From Pedobacter sp. (GTDB lineage Bacteria > Bacteroidota > Bacteroidia > Sphingobacteriales > Sphingobacteriaceae): 5,992 nt of DNA. Shown piece by piece: positions 1-5,992 of the stretch. Both the position numbers and the translations under genes were made by a program. The stretch lies in the NCBI GenBank assembly GCA_028287885.1, contig JAQBOT010000006.1:1-5992 (forward strand), in the 5' to 3' direction. The notes under the pieces were generated by a model. That model was not told the origin of the DNA. It saw only the letters and a list, made by a program, of their open reading frames with translations, and did not search any database. Position 1 is the stretch's first letter; the number at the start of each line of letters is the position of its first letter.

Positions 1-1
1 G

Positions 2-832
2 CAACGCCAGGATGTACCGGGAACCGAAGCAGCAATGCAACCCTTAGCTGATCATGGAGAGAAATCCTATAAAGGCTCTGGCAGGCTGCTTGGTAAAAAG
101 GCTATTATAACAGGCGGCGATTCTGGAATAGGTAAGGCAGTCGCGATTGCCTTTGCCCGGGAGGGTGCCGACGTATTGATCAGTTATCTCGATGAAGCGG
201 AAGATCAGGATGCCGAAGATACCGCTGCGATTGTACGTGAAGCTGGAAGACAGGCTGTATTGGTTCGCGGTGACATAAGAAGTGAAGCACACTGCAAGGA
301 GATTATCAACAAGGCTGTTTCTGAATTCGGACAAATTGATATTTTGGTGAACAATGCCGCCTTTCAAATGTCACGAAAAACACTGGAAGAAATACCTTCG
401 GAAGAATGGGTGAAGACCTTTGATACGAATATCACAGCGATGTTCTACTTGTGCAAAGCTGCAGAGCCCCACATGAAACCGGGCAGCAATATAATTAATA
501 CGACCTCTGTGAATGCTTATGAGCCGACGGCTGTATTGTTGCATTATGCGGCGACAAAAGCGGCTATTCAAAATTTTACTGCAAATCTTAGTCAAATATT
601 ATTGCAGAATGGAAAAGGTATCCGGGTGAATGCGGTTGCCCCAGGACCTATCTGGACACCACTTATCCCCTCTACAATGCCAGAGCCAGAGAACTTTGGT
701 AAAAATACCCCAATGGGGCGGCCCGGGCAGCCTGTCGAGGTAGCTTATGCCTATGTGTTCTTGGCTGCAGACGAGGCAAGTTATATTTCAGGAGCAACAA
801 TTCCGGTTACTGGAGGTAGAATTACAATTTAA
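2..832 (+). CDS. SDR family oxidoreductase (YghA / general stress protein 39 type), 5'-partial
   Basis: NAD(P)-dependent short-chain dehydrogenase, probably cytosolic, reducing or oxidising a carbonyl/alcohol substrate that cannot be named from sequence. The first internal ATG is at 35, but the frame is open to base 2 and encodes QRQDVPGTEAA before it. That matches the N-terminal extension of the YghA/GSP39 subgroup (PGxxAxMxPxxDHGEKSYKGSGRL). ATG 35 also has no Shine-Dalgarno, so the real start lies just left of the window. Numbered from ATG 35, the Rossmann cofactor motif TGGDSGIG is at 26-33, NNAA at 106-109, the catalytic Ser at 158, and YAATK at 171-175 (Tyr171, Lys175). VAPGPIWTP follows, as usual in classical SDRs. 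No acidic residue is evident at the end of the second strand (LISYL), which leans towards NADP(H) but does not settle it. Known family members include E. coli YghA and Bacillus GSP39, the latter stress-induced. The stop overlaps the next gene by one base, so the two are likely one operon. Confidence 0.93.
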   Translation, partial: QRQDVPGTEAAMQPLADHGEKSYKGSGRLLGKKAIITGGDSGIGKAVAIAFAREGADVLISYLDEAEDQDAEDTAAIVREAGRQAVLVRGDIRSEAHCKEIINKAVSEFGQIDILVNNAAFQMSRKTLEEIPSEEWVKTFDTNITAMFYLCKAAEPHMKPGSNIINTTSVNAYEPTAVLLHYAATKAAIQNFTANLSQILLQNGKGIRVNAVAPGPIWTPLIPSTMPEPENFGKNTPMGRPGQPVEVAYAYVFLAADEASYISGATIPVTGGRITI

Positions 833-2961
833 TGGAAGAAATGAAAGTATATCCAGGAACGCCCTATCCGATAGGAGCAACCTGGGACGGTGAAGGTGTA
901 AATTTTGCTTTACATTCAGATAATGCCACGGCGGTAGAATTATGTTTTTTTGAAGCGGAGCATGGGGCTAGCGAAACACAGCGAATTTTTCTTCCAGAAC
1001 ATAGCCATCAGGTATGGCACGGGTATGTTCCAGGCATAAAGCCAGGACAATTATATGGGTATCGGGTGCATGGCCCATATGATCCGGAAAATGGCCATCG
1101 TTTTAATGCGAATAAGGTATTGATCGATCCATATGCAAAAGCAATTGCAGGGGTAGTGGAATGGCATGATTCTTTATTTGCATATAATTTTGACGCTGAA
1201 GAAAAGGATCTAAGTTTTAACGAATTGGATAGTGCGCCATATATTCCCAAAGCGGTTGTTATAGACGACTCGGCCTACGATTGGGAAGGAGATACACGAT
1301 TTCGGGTAAGCTACCATAATTCAATCATCTATGAACTGCATGTTAAGGGCTTTACTAAGCTACATCCCGACATTCCAGAAGAAATTAGAGGCACGTATGC
1401 TGGATTGGCTCATCCGGTAACAATAGACTACCTTAAAAGCTTAGGCGTGACTACCGTCGAATTGATGCCGGTGCACCAATTTGTAAATGATCATAGCTTG
1501 ATACAGAAAGGATTAAACAACTATTGGGGCTATAATTCCATTGGTTTCTTTGCTCCTGATGTACGTTATGCATCAGCCACCCATAGGGGTGGGCAGGTTT
1601 CTGAATTTAAGGATATGGTTAAAGCCTTGCATAAAGCCGGCATTGAGGTCATTTTAGATGTGGTTTATAATCACACTGCAGAGGGCAATGAAATGGGACC
1701 TACCTTATCCTTCAAAGGTATTGATAACGCCACCTATTACAGGTTAGTGGAAACCAATAGCCGGTACTATATGGATTATACTGGCACAGGGAATACGTTG
1801 AATGCAAATCTGCCAAATGTCTTGCGGTTGATGATGGACAGTCTGCGTTATTGGGTGCAAGAGATGCACGTTGACGGATTTCGATTTGATCTTGCCTCTA
1901 CACTTGCCAGAGAGTTACATGAAGTGGATCGCTTAAGCGCATTCTTCCATATCATCCATCAGGATCCGGTTCTTGCACAAGTGAAATTGATAGCTGAGCC
2001 TTGGGACATCGGTGAAGGAGGATACCAGGTAGGAAATTTCCCTCCAGGATGGGCGGAGTGGAATGGTAAATACAGGGATTGCATTCGCGATTACTGGCGC
2101 GGATCAGATAGCATGCTGGGGGAGTTTGCACAGCGGTTTACAGGTAGTCCAGACCTTTATCAGGATGACAACAGACGCCCAACTGCCAGCATTAATTTCA
2201 TTACTGCACACGACGGCTTTACATTACACGACCTGGTATCATACAACGAAAAGCACAATGAAGCCAATGGTGAAGACAACAATGATGGGGAGGATCACAA
2301 TCGGTCCTGGAACTGCGGAGTGGAGGGGGATACGGATGACGAAGCTATTATTGCGCTAAGGAATCTTCAAAAGCGTAATTTCTTAAGCACTTTATTCCTT
2401 TCGCAAGGTGTTCCGATGCTTGTTGCGGGGGATGAATTGGGGAAAACGCAGAAAGGTAATAATAATGCGTACTGCCAGGATAACGAGATATCCTGGATTG
2501 ATTGGCAAAACGCAGATGTGGATCTCTTGAAATTTACACAGCGTGTAATTGCCTTAAAAAAGGCGCATCCATCATTTTGTAGAAGGCGCTGGTTTCAGGG
2601 GCAGCCAATTAAGGATACTGAGCTTCATGATATTGCCTGGTTCCTGCCTGAAGGCGGATTGATGGAGGAACACAACTGGAATGAAGATTTTGCAAAGTCA
2701 TTGGGCGTGTTTCTGAATGGGCATGGTTTACATAGTGTAGGGATGAAGGGTGAGCGAATTATTGATGATAGTTTTTATGTAATTTTCAACGCCTACCACG
2801 AACAACTGGACTACGTATTACCATCTGATGTATATGCCCCAGCTTGGGAGAAGGTCCTTGATACGGCAGATGACAAGGAAAGTTCTGTTGTTCATCTGGC
2901 CTCGACTTCCATTCAAGTGTCTGGGAGATCAGTTGTTCTATTGAAGTCGGTAGACCAGTAA
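832..2961 (+). CDS. glgX: Glycogen debranching enzyme GlgX (isoamylase-type, GH13)
   Basis: Hydrolyses alpha-1,6 branch points in glycogen or limit dextrins, releasing maltooligosaccharides; cytosolic. At 709 residues it is full length for GlgX/TreX. An N-terminal CBM48-like beta-sandwich (about 9-105, starting YPGTPYPIGATWDGEGVNFA) precedes the GH13 (beta/alpha)8 barrel (about 165-570) and a C-terminal beta domain. All four GH13 signature regions are intact: DVVYNHT at 276-282, GFRFDLAS with nucleophile Asp353 and Arg351, AEPWD with acid/base Glu389, and TAHDGFTL with His460 and transition-state Asp461. NRSWNCGVEG is also typical of GlgX. ATG 832 overlaps the SDR stop (TAATG), and a GGAGG lies 15 bases upstream at 812-816, somewhat far. 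An in-frame ATG at 841 would give MKVYPG, a common GlgX N-terminus, so the start could be three codons later; translational coupling favours 832. No other glycogen or trehalose genes are in view. TreX-like activity with some transglycosylation is possible. Confidence 0.95.
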   Translation: MEEMKVYPGTPYPIGATWDGEGVNFALHSDNATAVELCFFEAEHGASETQRIFLPEHSHQVWHGYVPGIKPGQLYGYRVHGPYDPENGHRFNANKVLIDPYAKAIAGVVEWHDSLFAYNFDAEEKDLSFNELDSAPYIPKAVVIDDSAYDWEGDTRFRVSYHNSIIYELHVKGFTKLHPDIPEEIRGTYAGLAHPVTIDYLKSLGVTTVELMPVHQFVNDHSLIQKGLNNYWGYNSIGFFAPDVRYASATHRGGQVSEFKDMVKALHKAGIEVILDVVYNHTAEGNEMGPTLSFKGIDNATYYRLVETNSRYYMDYTGTGNTLNANLPNVLRLMMDSLRYWVQEMHVDGFRFDLASTLARELHEVDRLSAFFHIIHQDPVLAQVKLIAEPWDIGEGGYQVGNFPPGWAEWNGKYRDCIRDYWRGSDSMLGEFAQRFTGSPDLYQDDNRRPTASINFITAHDGFTLHDLVSYNEKHNEANGEDNNDGEDHNRSWNCGVEGDTDDEAIIALRNLQKRNFLSTLFLSQGVPMLVAGDELGKTQKGNNNAYCQDNEISWIDWQNADVDLLKFTQRVIALKKAHPSFCRRRWFQGQPIKDTELHDIAWFLPEGGLMEEHNWNEDFAKSLGVFLNGHGLHSVGMKGERIIDDSFYVIFNAYHEQLDYVLPSDVYAPAWEKVLDTADDKESSVVHLASTSIQVSGRSVVLLKSVDQ

Positions 2962-2976
2962 AAAATTTTACAAGTA

Positions 2977-3010
2977 GGAATAAAGCTGCTTTGGATAGCA
3001 GCCTTATTCC
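2977..3010. terminator. Bidirectional hairpin between convergent genes
   Basis: Left arm GGAATAAAGCTGCT (2977-2990) pairs with right arm AGCAGCCTTATTCC (2997-3010) around a 6-base loop, TTGGAT. The 14-bp stem has a single A/C mismatch at 2984/3003. It lies 15 bases after the glgX stop and includes the stop codon (3004-3006) of the convergent minus-strand gene. On the minus strand a T-rich run (from plus bases 2961-2970) follows the stem after about 6 bases; on the plus strand the downstream sequence is only moderately T-rich (GCTTTCTTG). The position between two converging stops supports a shared terminator. Termination efficiency is inferred, not shown. Confidence 0.75.
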
Positions 3011-4392
3011 GCTTTCTTGATGATATCTTTTATTGCGTCGTCCAATTCAACCGCAGAATCAATTAGATACTTTAACTGTTGCTTCTGGCAGTCAGGAAAG
3101 TCGTTTTCTATATCCAGCAAGTCAGCAAGCGCGAGTATTCTGGCAAGTGGTCCCCGTACGTTATGTGACTGTGTCCAGGCAATTTGTTTAAGTTGCTTAT
3201 TTTGCTTTTCGATTCGCTCAATTCTTTGAATATGGGCAGTAATATCTTTTAATGTATCAACAGAACGAATCGCCTTTCCCTTTTCGTCCCGTAAAAAGAT
3301 ACCTCTGTGCTGAATGTTTATTATTTGACGGTTGGCTTTGTAGTAGCGATATTCAGAGTAGTAAATCTCTTTGTTTGGATCTGAAATGGCTTCCTGCACT
3401 TCTTTCCTGACCCTTTTTTTATCGTCCTCATGAATGTTGTCTGATAAAAGCGAATTGTTGTAAACACTCAAGTCATACCCAAAGATGTCATGAAATCCGC
3501 TTCCCCAATCAACAACATCATTTTCAATATCCCAGTCGCAAAAGGCTTCATCTGAAGCTTTTAATACAAGTTTATAGCGATCATTACTTAGTTTAAGTTC
3601 CATGCTTTGCTCAATCGAGCTGGTAATGTCACTTGAATTGATAACAATGCCCATTATTGCTGGGTCATCTACCAGGTTTGTTGCTGTTGTGGTAATCCAT
3701 CGCCATTGATTGTTGGCATCTATGAACCGAAAAGGTTCCACAATGATCTGCTTTACGTTTCTTATAGAACCCAAAAGCGTCATTACACGACTGCGATCAT
3801 CGACATGTATGTAGTCAATGGCGTTTTTACCAACAAGGTGTTCTGGCTTATGACCGATAATGGCTGTGTAATTTTCGCTTGCAAACTGGAAATTGCCGTT
3901 GAGATCCAGAATAGCGGTTAAATCCGATCCCTCCTGAACAAGGGCTTTATATCGTTTCTCACTCTTCAACAACTCGTCTTTTGAGCTTTGCAATTCCCGT
4001 TCAGACTGTATTATCGCCGTTATATCATGGATAAGTACAAGCCGTGCTGTAATTGTATTAAATTCAAGAAGGTTACTTTGGAGTTGTACGTTGATAATTT
4101 CACCATTTTTCTTTTGGTGTCGATATATGTGATTGCTGAATGTAGTACGGCCTGTGGGTGTCAATTTTAATGCTTCTTCCAGGATAACGATATCTTCCGT
4201 TGGTCTGATGTCTTTGATCGTCATACGTAAAAATTCCTCCAGCGAGTACCCATAATGCCGGATTGCTGCAGTATTTACGTCCAAAAACAATAGGGTTTCA
4301 ATGTCATAAACCCACATCGGCTGCGGACTTAATGAAAAGAGATCCATATAGTTCTTTTCAGATTGACGAAATAACTTGTTTAACGGATTCAT
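3004..4392 (-). CDS. Triple-PAS protein ending in a DHp phosphoacceptor helix, no ATPase domain
   Basis: Probable soluble sensory protein with no signal peptide or membrane segment. Numbered from ATG 4392 (462 residues): PAS1 about 11-126, coiled linker, PAS2 about 144-256, PAS3 about 270-386 (PAS_3-like, with CDWDIENDVVDW), short coil 387-403, then a histidine-kinase dimerisation/phosphoacceptor segment (about 404-460) with the H-box TQSHNVRGPLARI and candidate phospho-His410. It stops about 50 residues after that histidine; the N, G1, F and G2 boxes of HATPase_c are absent. The stop sits inside the terminator hairpin and no kinase-like coding follows, so this looks like native architecture, not a recent truncation. 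PAS proteins with this 'SHxVRxPLARI' ending are familiar from Bacteroidota, but I know of no established function. The frame extends to a TTG at 4413; ATG 4392 is preferred because AGG lies 8 bases upstream and MNPLNKLFRQSEKNY is a natural PAS lead-in. It follows the kinase gene on the same strand after about 100 bp and may be co-transcribed and functionally linked. Confidence 0.88.
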   Translation of the reverse strand: MNPLNKLFRQSEKNYMDLFSLSPQPMWVYDIETLLFLDVNTAAIRHYGYSLEEFLRMTIKDIRPTEDIVILEEALKLTPTGRTTFSNHIYRHQKKNGEIINVQLQSNLLEFNTITARLVLIHDITAIIQSERELQSSKDELLKSEKRYKALVQEGSDLTAILDLNGNFQFASENYTAIIGHKPEHLVGKNAIDYIHVDDRSRVMTLLGSIRNVKQIIVEPFRFIDANNQWRWITTTATNLVDDPAIMGIVINSSDITSSIEQSMELKLSNDRYKLVLKASDEAFCDWDIENDVVDWGSGFHDIFGYDLSVYNNSLLSDNIHEDDKKRVRKEVQEAISDPNKEIYYSEYRYYKANRQIINIQHRGIFLRDEKGKAIRSVDTLKDITAHIQRIERIEKQNKQLKQIAWTQSHNVRGPLARILALADLLDIENDFPDCQKQQLKYLIDSAVELDDAIKDIIKKAE

Positions 4393-4491
4393 ATTCAAGA
4401 CCTGTAAAGGCAAAATAGCTAAATAATTGATTGAAACGCAGATGTCGGAATAAGAACCCGTAAACGTAACAATATTGTTGGAGAATTGCCT
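4393..4491. other. Intergenic gap between the two minus-strand sensor genes
   Basis: This 99-bp gap holds a perfect 12-bp AT-rich palindrome, AACAATATTGTT (4468-4479), and a short tandem CGTAAA CGTAAC (4459-4470). No GC-rich hairpin with a T-tract is seen, so there is no clear terminator between the genes and read-through is plausible. A convincing Bacteroidota promoter (TAnnTTTG with an upstream TTG) was not found on the minus strand. The weak AGG before ATG 4392 is the only ribosome-binding candidate. Confidence 0.4.
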
Positions 4492-5892
4492 TTATGTGGT
4501 GGAAAGTTGTTGAATACTAAAGTGAAATGTTGATCCTGCACCTGGTTCACTTTCCACCCAAATCTGACCATTGTGACGTTTGATGATCTCAGCGCATAGG
4601 TACAAGCCAATCCCAAAACCAGAAATCGTCTGGGTGTCGCTGTTTTCAAGCCTAGAAAAACGACTGAAAAGTTTATCAATGTCCTGAGACTTTATTCCGA
4701 TACCTTCATCTTTAACGCTCACCTGGATCATGCCTTGATGTTCCTGACAGGAGACAAAAATGTTTTTTCCCCTTGCCGAATACTTGACAGCATTGCTAAT
4801 GAAGTTTGTAATTACCTGAGCAATCTTGTCTTTATCCGCATTAACTATTATTTCTTTACAGGGAAGGAAGATGATTTTGTGCGAACTCATAATTTCATTT
4901 GCATCTGCTACAACCTCTTGGATAAGCTCGCTGATGTTAAAAGCTTCTATATTAAGGTTAATCTTTCCTGCCTCTAGCCTTGCAACATCGAGAAAGCCTT
5001 TTATCAGGTTAGTCATCTTATTAATTTGCTGTTCGGCCTTATTCAAGGCACCAACGGCATAATCATCCTGAACTTTACTAGCCTTGAGAATTAGGATCTG
5101 AACATAAGCTTTTAAGGATGTAAGAGGTGTCTTTAGCTCATGACTTACCATGGCGATGAAGTCGTTCTTGCGTTGGTCGTCGAGCTTTCTAGCCGTTACA
5201 TCCATAACAATTCCTGAAAAGTACGATGGTTTATCCGCATCAGGTTTGCTTAGGTTTCCTGTAGCTCTAAGCCAGCGAATGCAACCCGTTTCGTTTACAG
5301 AAATTGGAAATTCCAAGTCATACCTTTCGCCATTTTTCAAAGCTGAAGAGATGGCTTCAATGACTTCTTGCCGGTACTCGGCAGAAATAAAGTCAACAGC
5401 TTTTGTGTAAGGCATCAAATCAGCGGCCTGGAAACCAAAAAGAGATTTAAGCTTAGTTGAAGGGAAAAATTCCAAGCTTTCTATATCGAAGAACCAAGTG
5501 CCAAGTTCTGCTGACTCGATAGCCATGTTTAGCATCTGCGATGTTCTGTTTGCTTGCTTTCTAGTTCGAACTTCTTCCGTCACATCGTCCGCTATGATTA
5601 ATATGCTTGTAACGCCCTGATCATCTTTTATGGGTTCATAGACAAAGTTGTAATATCCCTTAGTAACTACACCATTTTGTATGATTAGCGCTTTTTGTTC
5701 ATGACCTTTGAAGGCGATGCCTGAGGTGTAAACTTTCTCTATAAGTGCTCCAAAGTTTTGTTCGCCCAATTCTGGGATGGCAATGTGGTGTGGAAGGCCA
5801 ATGATGGCAGCATCTTTGCCCCAGATTTTGAGCATATTGTCGTTCGCAAACTCGATAATCTTGTAAGGCCCGGTTAGCATGGCCATTCCCAA
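4492..5892 (-). CDS. PAS-PAS sensor histidine kinase (C-terminal part of an interrupted gene)
   Basis: Histidine kinase core that would autophosphorylate on His and pass the phosphate to an unidentified response regulator; no membrane segment is visible, so it is likely cytosolic. Numbered from TTG 5892 (466 residues): PAS_4-like domain about 1-106, PAS_3-like domain about 119-234, HisKA about 241-306 with the H-box MVSHELKTPL and phospho-His251, and HATPase_c about 350-462 with N-box Asn363 and Asn367, G1 DEGIGI at 395-400, F-box LFSRF at 408-412 and G2 GFGIG at 425-429. The catalytic core is therefore complete. The N-terminus is not: the codons before TTG 5892 read ARFRGVFERAPL, the canonical opening of this PAS domain, and are preceded by an in-frame TAA (5926-5928) with further kinase-linker coding beyond it. 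A downstream start at TTG 5892, ATG 5886 or ATG 5880 would remove the first helix/strand of PAS1, and no Shine-Dalgarno supports any of them. The gene is either disrupted, reinitiated, or affected by a base error. Confidence 0.88.
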   Translation of the reverse strand: MGMAMLTGPYKIIEFANDNMLKIWGKDAAIIGLPHHIAIPELGEQNFGALIEKVYTSGIAFKGHEQKALIIQNGVVTKGYYNFVYEPIKDDQGVTSILIIADDVTEEVRTRKQANRTSQMLNMAIESAELGTWFFDIESLEFFPSTKLKSLFGFQAADLMPYTKAVDFISAEYRQEVIEAISSALKNGERYDLEFPISVNETGCIRWLRATGNLSKPDADKPSYFSGIVMDVTARKLDDQRKNDFIAMVSHELKTPLTSLKAYVQILILKASKVQDDYAVGALNKAEQQINKMTNLIKGFLDVARLEAGKINLNIEAFNISELIQEVVADANEIMSSHKIIFLPCKEIIVNADKDKIAQVITNFISNAVKYSARGKNIFVSCQEHQGMIQVSVKDEGIGIKSQDIDKLFSRFSRLENSDTQTISGFGIGLYLCAEIIKRHNGQIWVESEPGAGSTFHFSIQQLSTT

Positions 5893-5992
5893 AGGTGCAC
5901 GTTCAAAAACACCGCGAAATCGTGCTTAGCTGGTTGCAAGTTCCCCAAATATCATCATCAGGGAATCCTCGGTGACAGCCAGCTCATCAATT
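5893..5992 (-). pseudogene. Upstream fragment of the same kinase gene, separated by an in-frame TAA
   Basis: Read in the same minus-strand frame as the kinase core, this stretch encodes IDELAVTEDSLMMIFGELATS, then TAA at 5926-5928, then ARFRGVFERAPL running into the 5892 frame. The upstream piece has the look of the helical linker that precedes PAS domains in Bacteroidota kinases, and the usual join is S-E-A-R-F-R. Here the Glu codon GAA appears as TAA, a single-base difference at plus position 5928. The frame is open to the window edge, so the gene probably continues leftward in protein terms with more sensor domains beyond the window. Calling it a pseudogene is an inference; a sequencing error would look identical. 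Confidence 0.6.

Noticed and set aside
44..595. Minus-strand open frames opposite the SDR gene
   Set aside because: They lie wholly antisense to a gene with intact SDR motifs, show no recognisable domain, and have shadow-like composition.
2063..2359. Plus-strand 98-codon open frame inside glgX
   Set aside because: It is an alternative frame across the GH13 catalytic region; its product is low-complexity (Thr/His/Met-rich) with no domain.
2961..3004. Idea that the PAS-DHp protein lost its ATPase domain through a recent frameshift or stop
   Set aside because: Sequence beyond its stop is a hairpin terminator and then the convergent glgX gene; no N, G1 or G2 box remnants are present in any minus-strand frame there.
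4393..4413. TTG start at 4413 for the PAS-DHp gene
   Set aside because: It adds only seven residues of no PAS character and has no ribosome-binding site; ATG 4392 has an AGG at suitable spacing.
4410..4422. Possible promoter -7 element (TATTTTG on the minus strand)
   Set aside because: It is one base short of the Bacteroidota TAnnTTTG consensus and no TTG lies at the expected upstream distance.
4419..4679. Minus-strand 86-codon open frame overlapping the kinase 3' end
   Set aside because: It is out of frame with the conserved G1/F/G2 boxes of the ATPase domain, so it is a shadow.
4735..5410. Plus-strand open frames antisense to the kinase core
   Set aside because: Cys/Ser/Leu-rich shadows of the HisKA/HATPase and PAS coding frame; no start context or domain.

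Overview
The window suggests a chromosomal segment from a member of the Bacteroidota, most likely Sphingobacteriaceae (Pedobacter/Mucilaginibacter-like). This is an inference from gene content: soluble multi-PAS histidine kinases, a PAS protein ending in a bare 'QSHNVRGPLARI'-type phosphoacceptor helix typical of that phylum, moderate GC, and mostly weak or absent Shine-Dalgarno sequences. No mobile element, RNA gene or CRISPR array is visible.

Layout: the left half (1-2961) is a plus-strand pair. First comes a short-chain dehydrogenase of the YghA/general-stress-protein-39 type, whose N-terminus runs off the left edge. Its stop codon overlaps the start of a full-length GlgX/TreX-type glycogen debranching enzyme (TAATG). 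The pair is almost certainly co-transcribed. A strong hairpin at 2977-3010 lies between this unit and the convergent genes that follow.

The right half (3004-5992) is a minus-strand pair of signalling genes. The upstream one (4492 to beyond 5892) is a PAS-PAS-HisKA-HATPase_c histidine kinase. Its coding frame is interrupted by a single in-frame TAA at 5926-5928, and kinase-like linker coding continues upstream of the stop to the window edge. The downstream one (3004-4392) has three PAS domains and a phosphoacceptor (DHp) helix but no ATPase domain. About 100 bp separate the two, and they may be co-transcribed.

The debranching enzyme and the SDR point to glycogen/maltodextrin handling and stress redox metabolism; the kinase and the ATPase-less PAS protein are a putative sensory pair with no response regulator in view. 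The points most worth a second look are the nonsense codon in the kinase and the kinase-less DHp protein beside it. Nothing in the window demonstrates a wholly new system.
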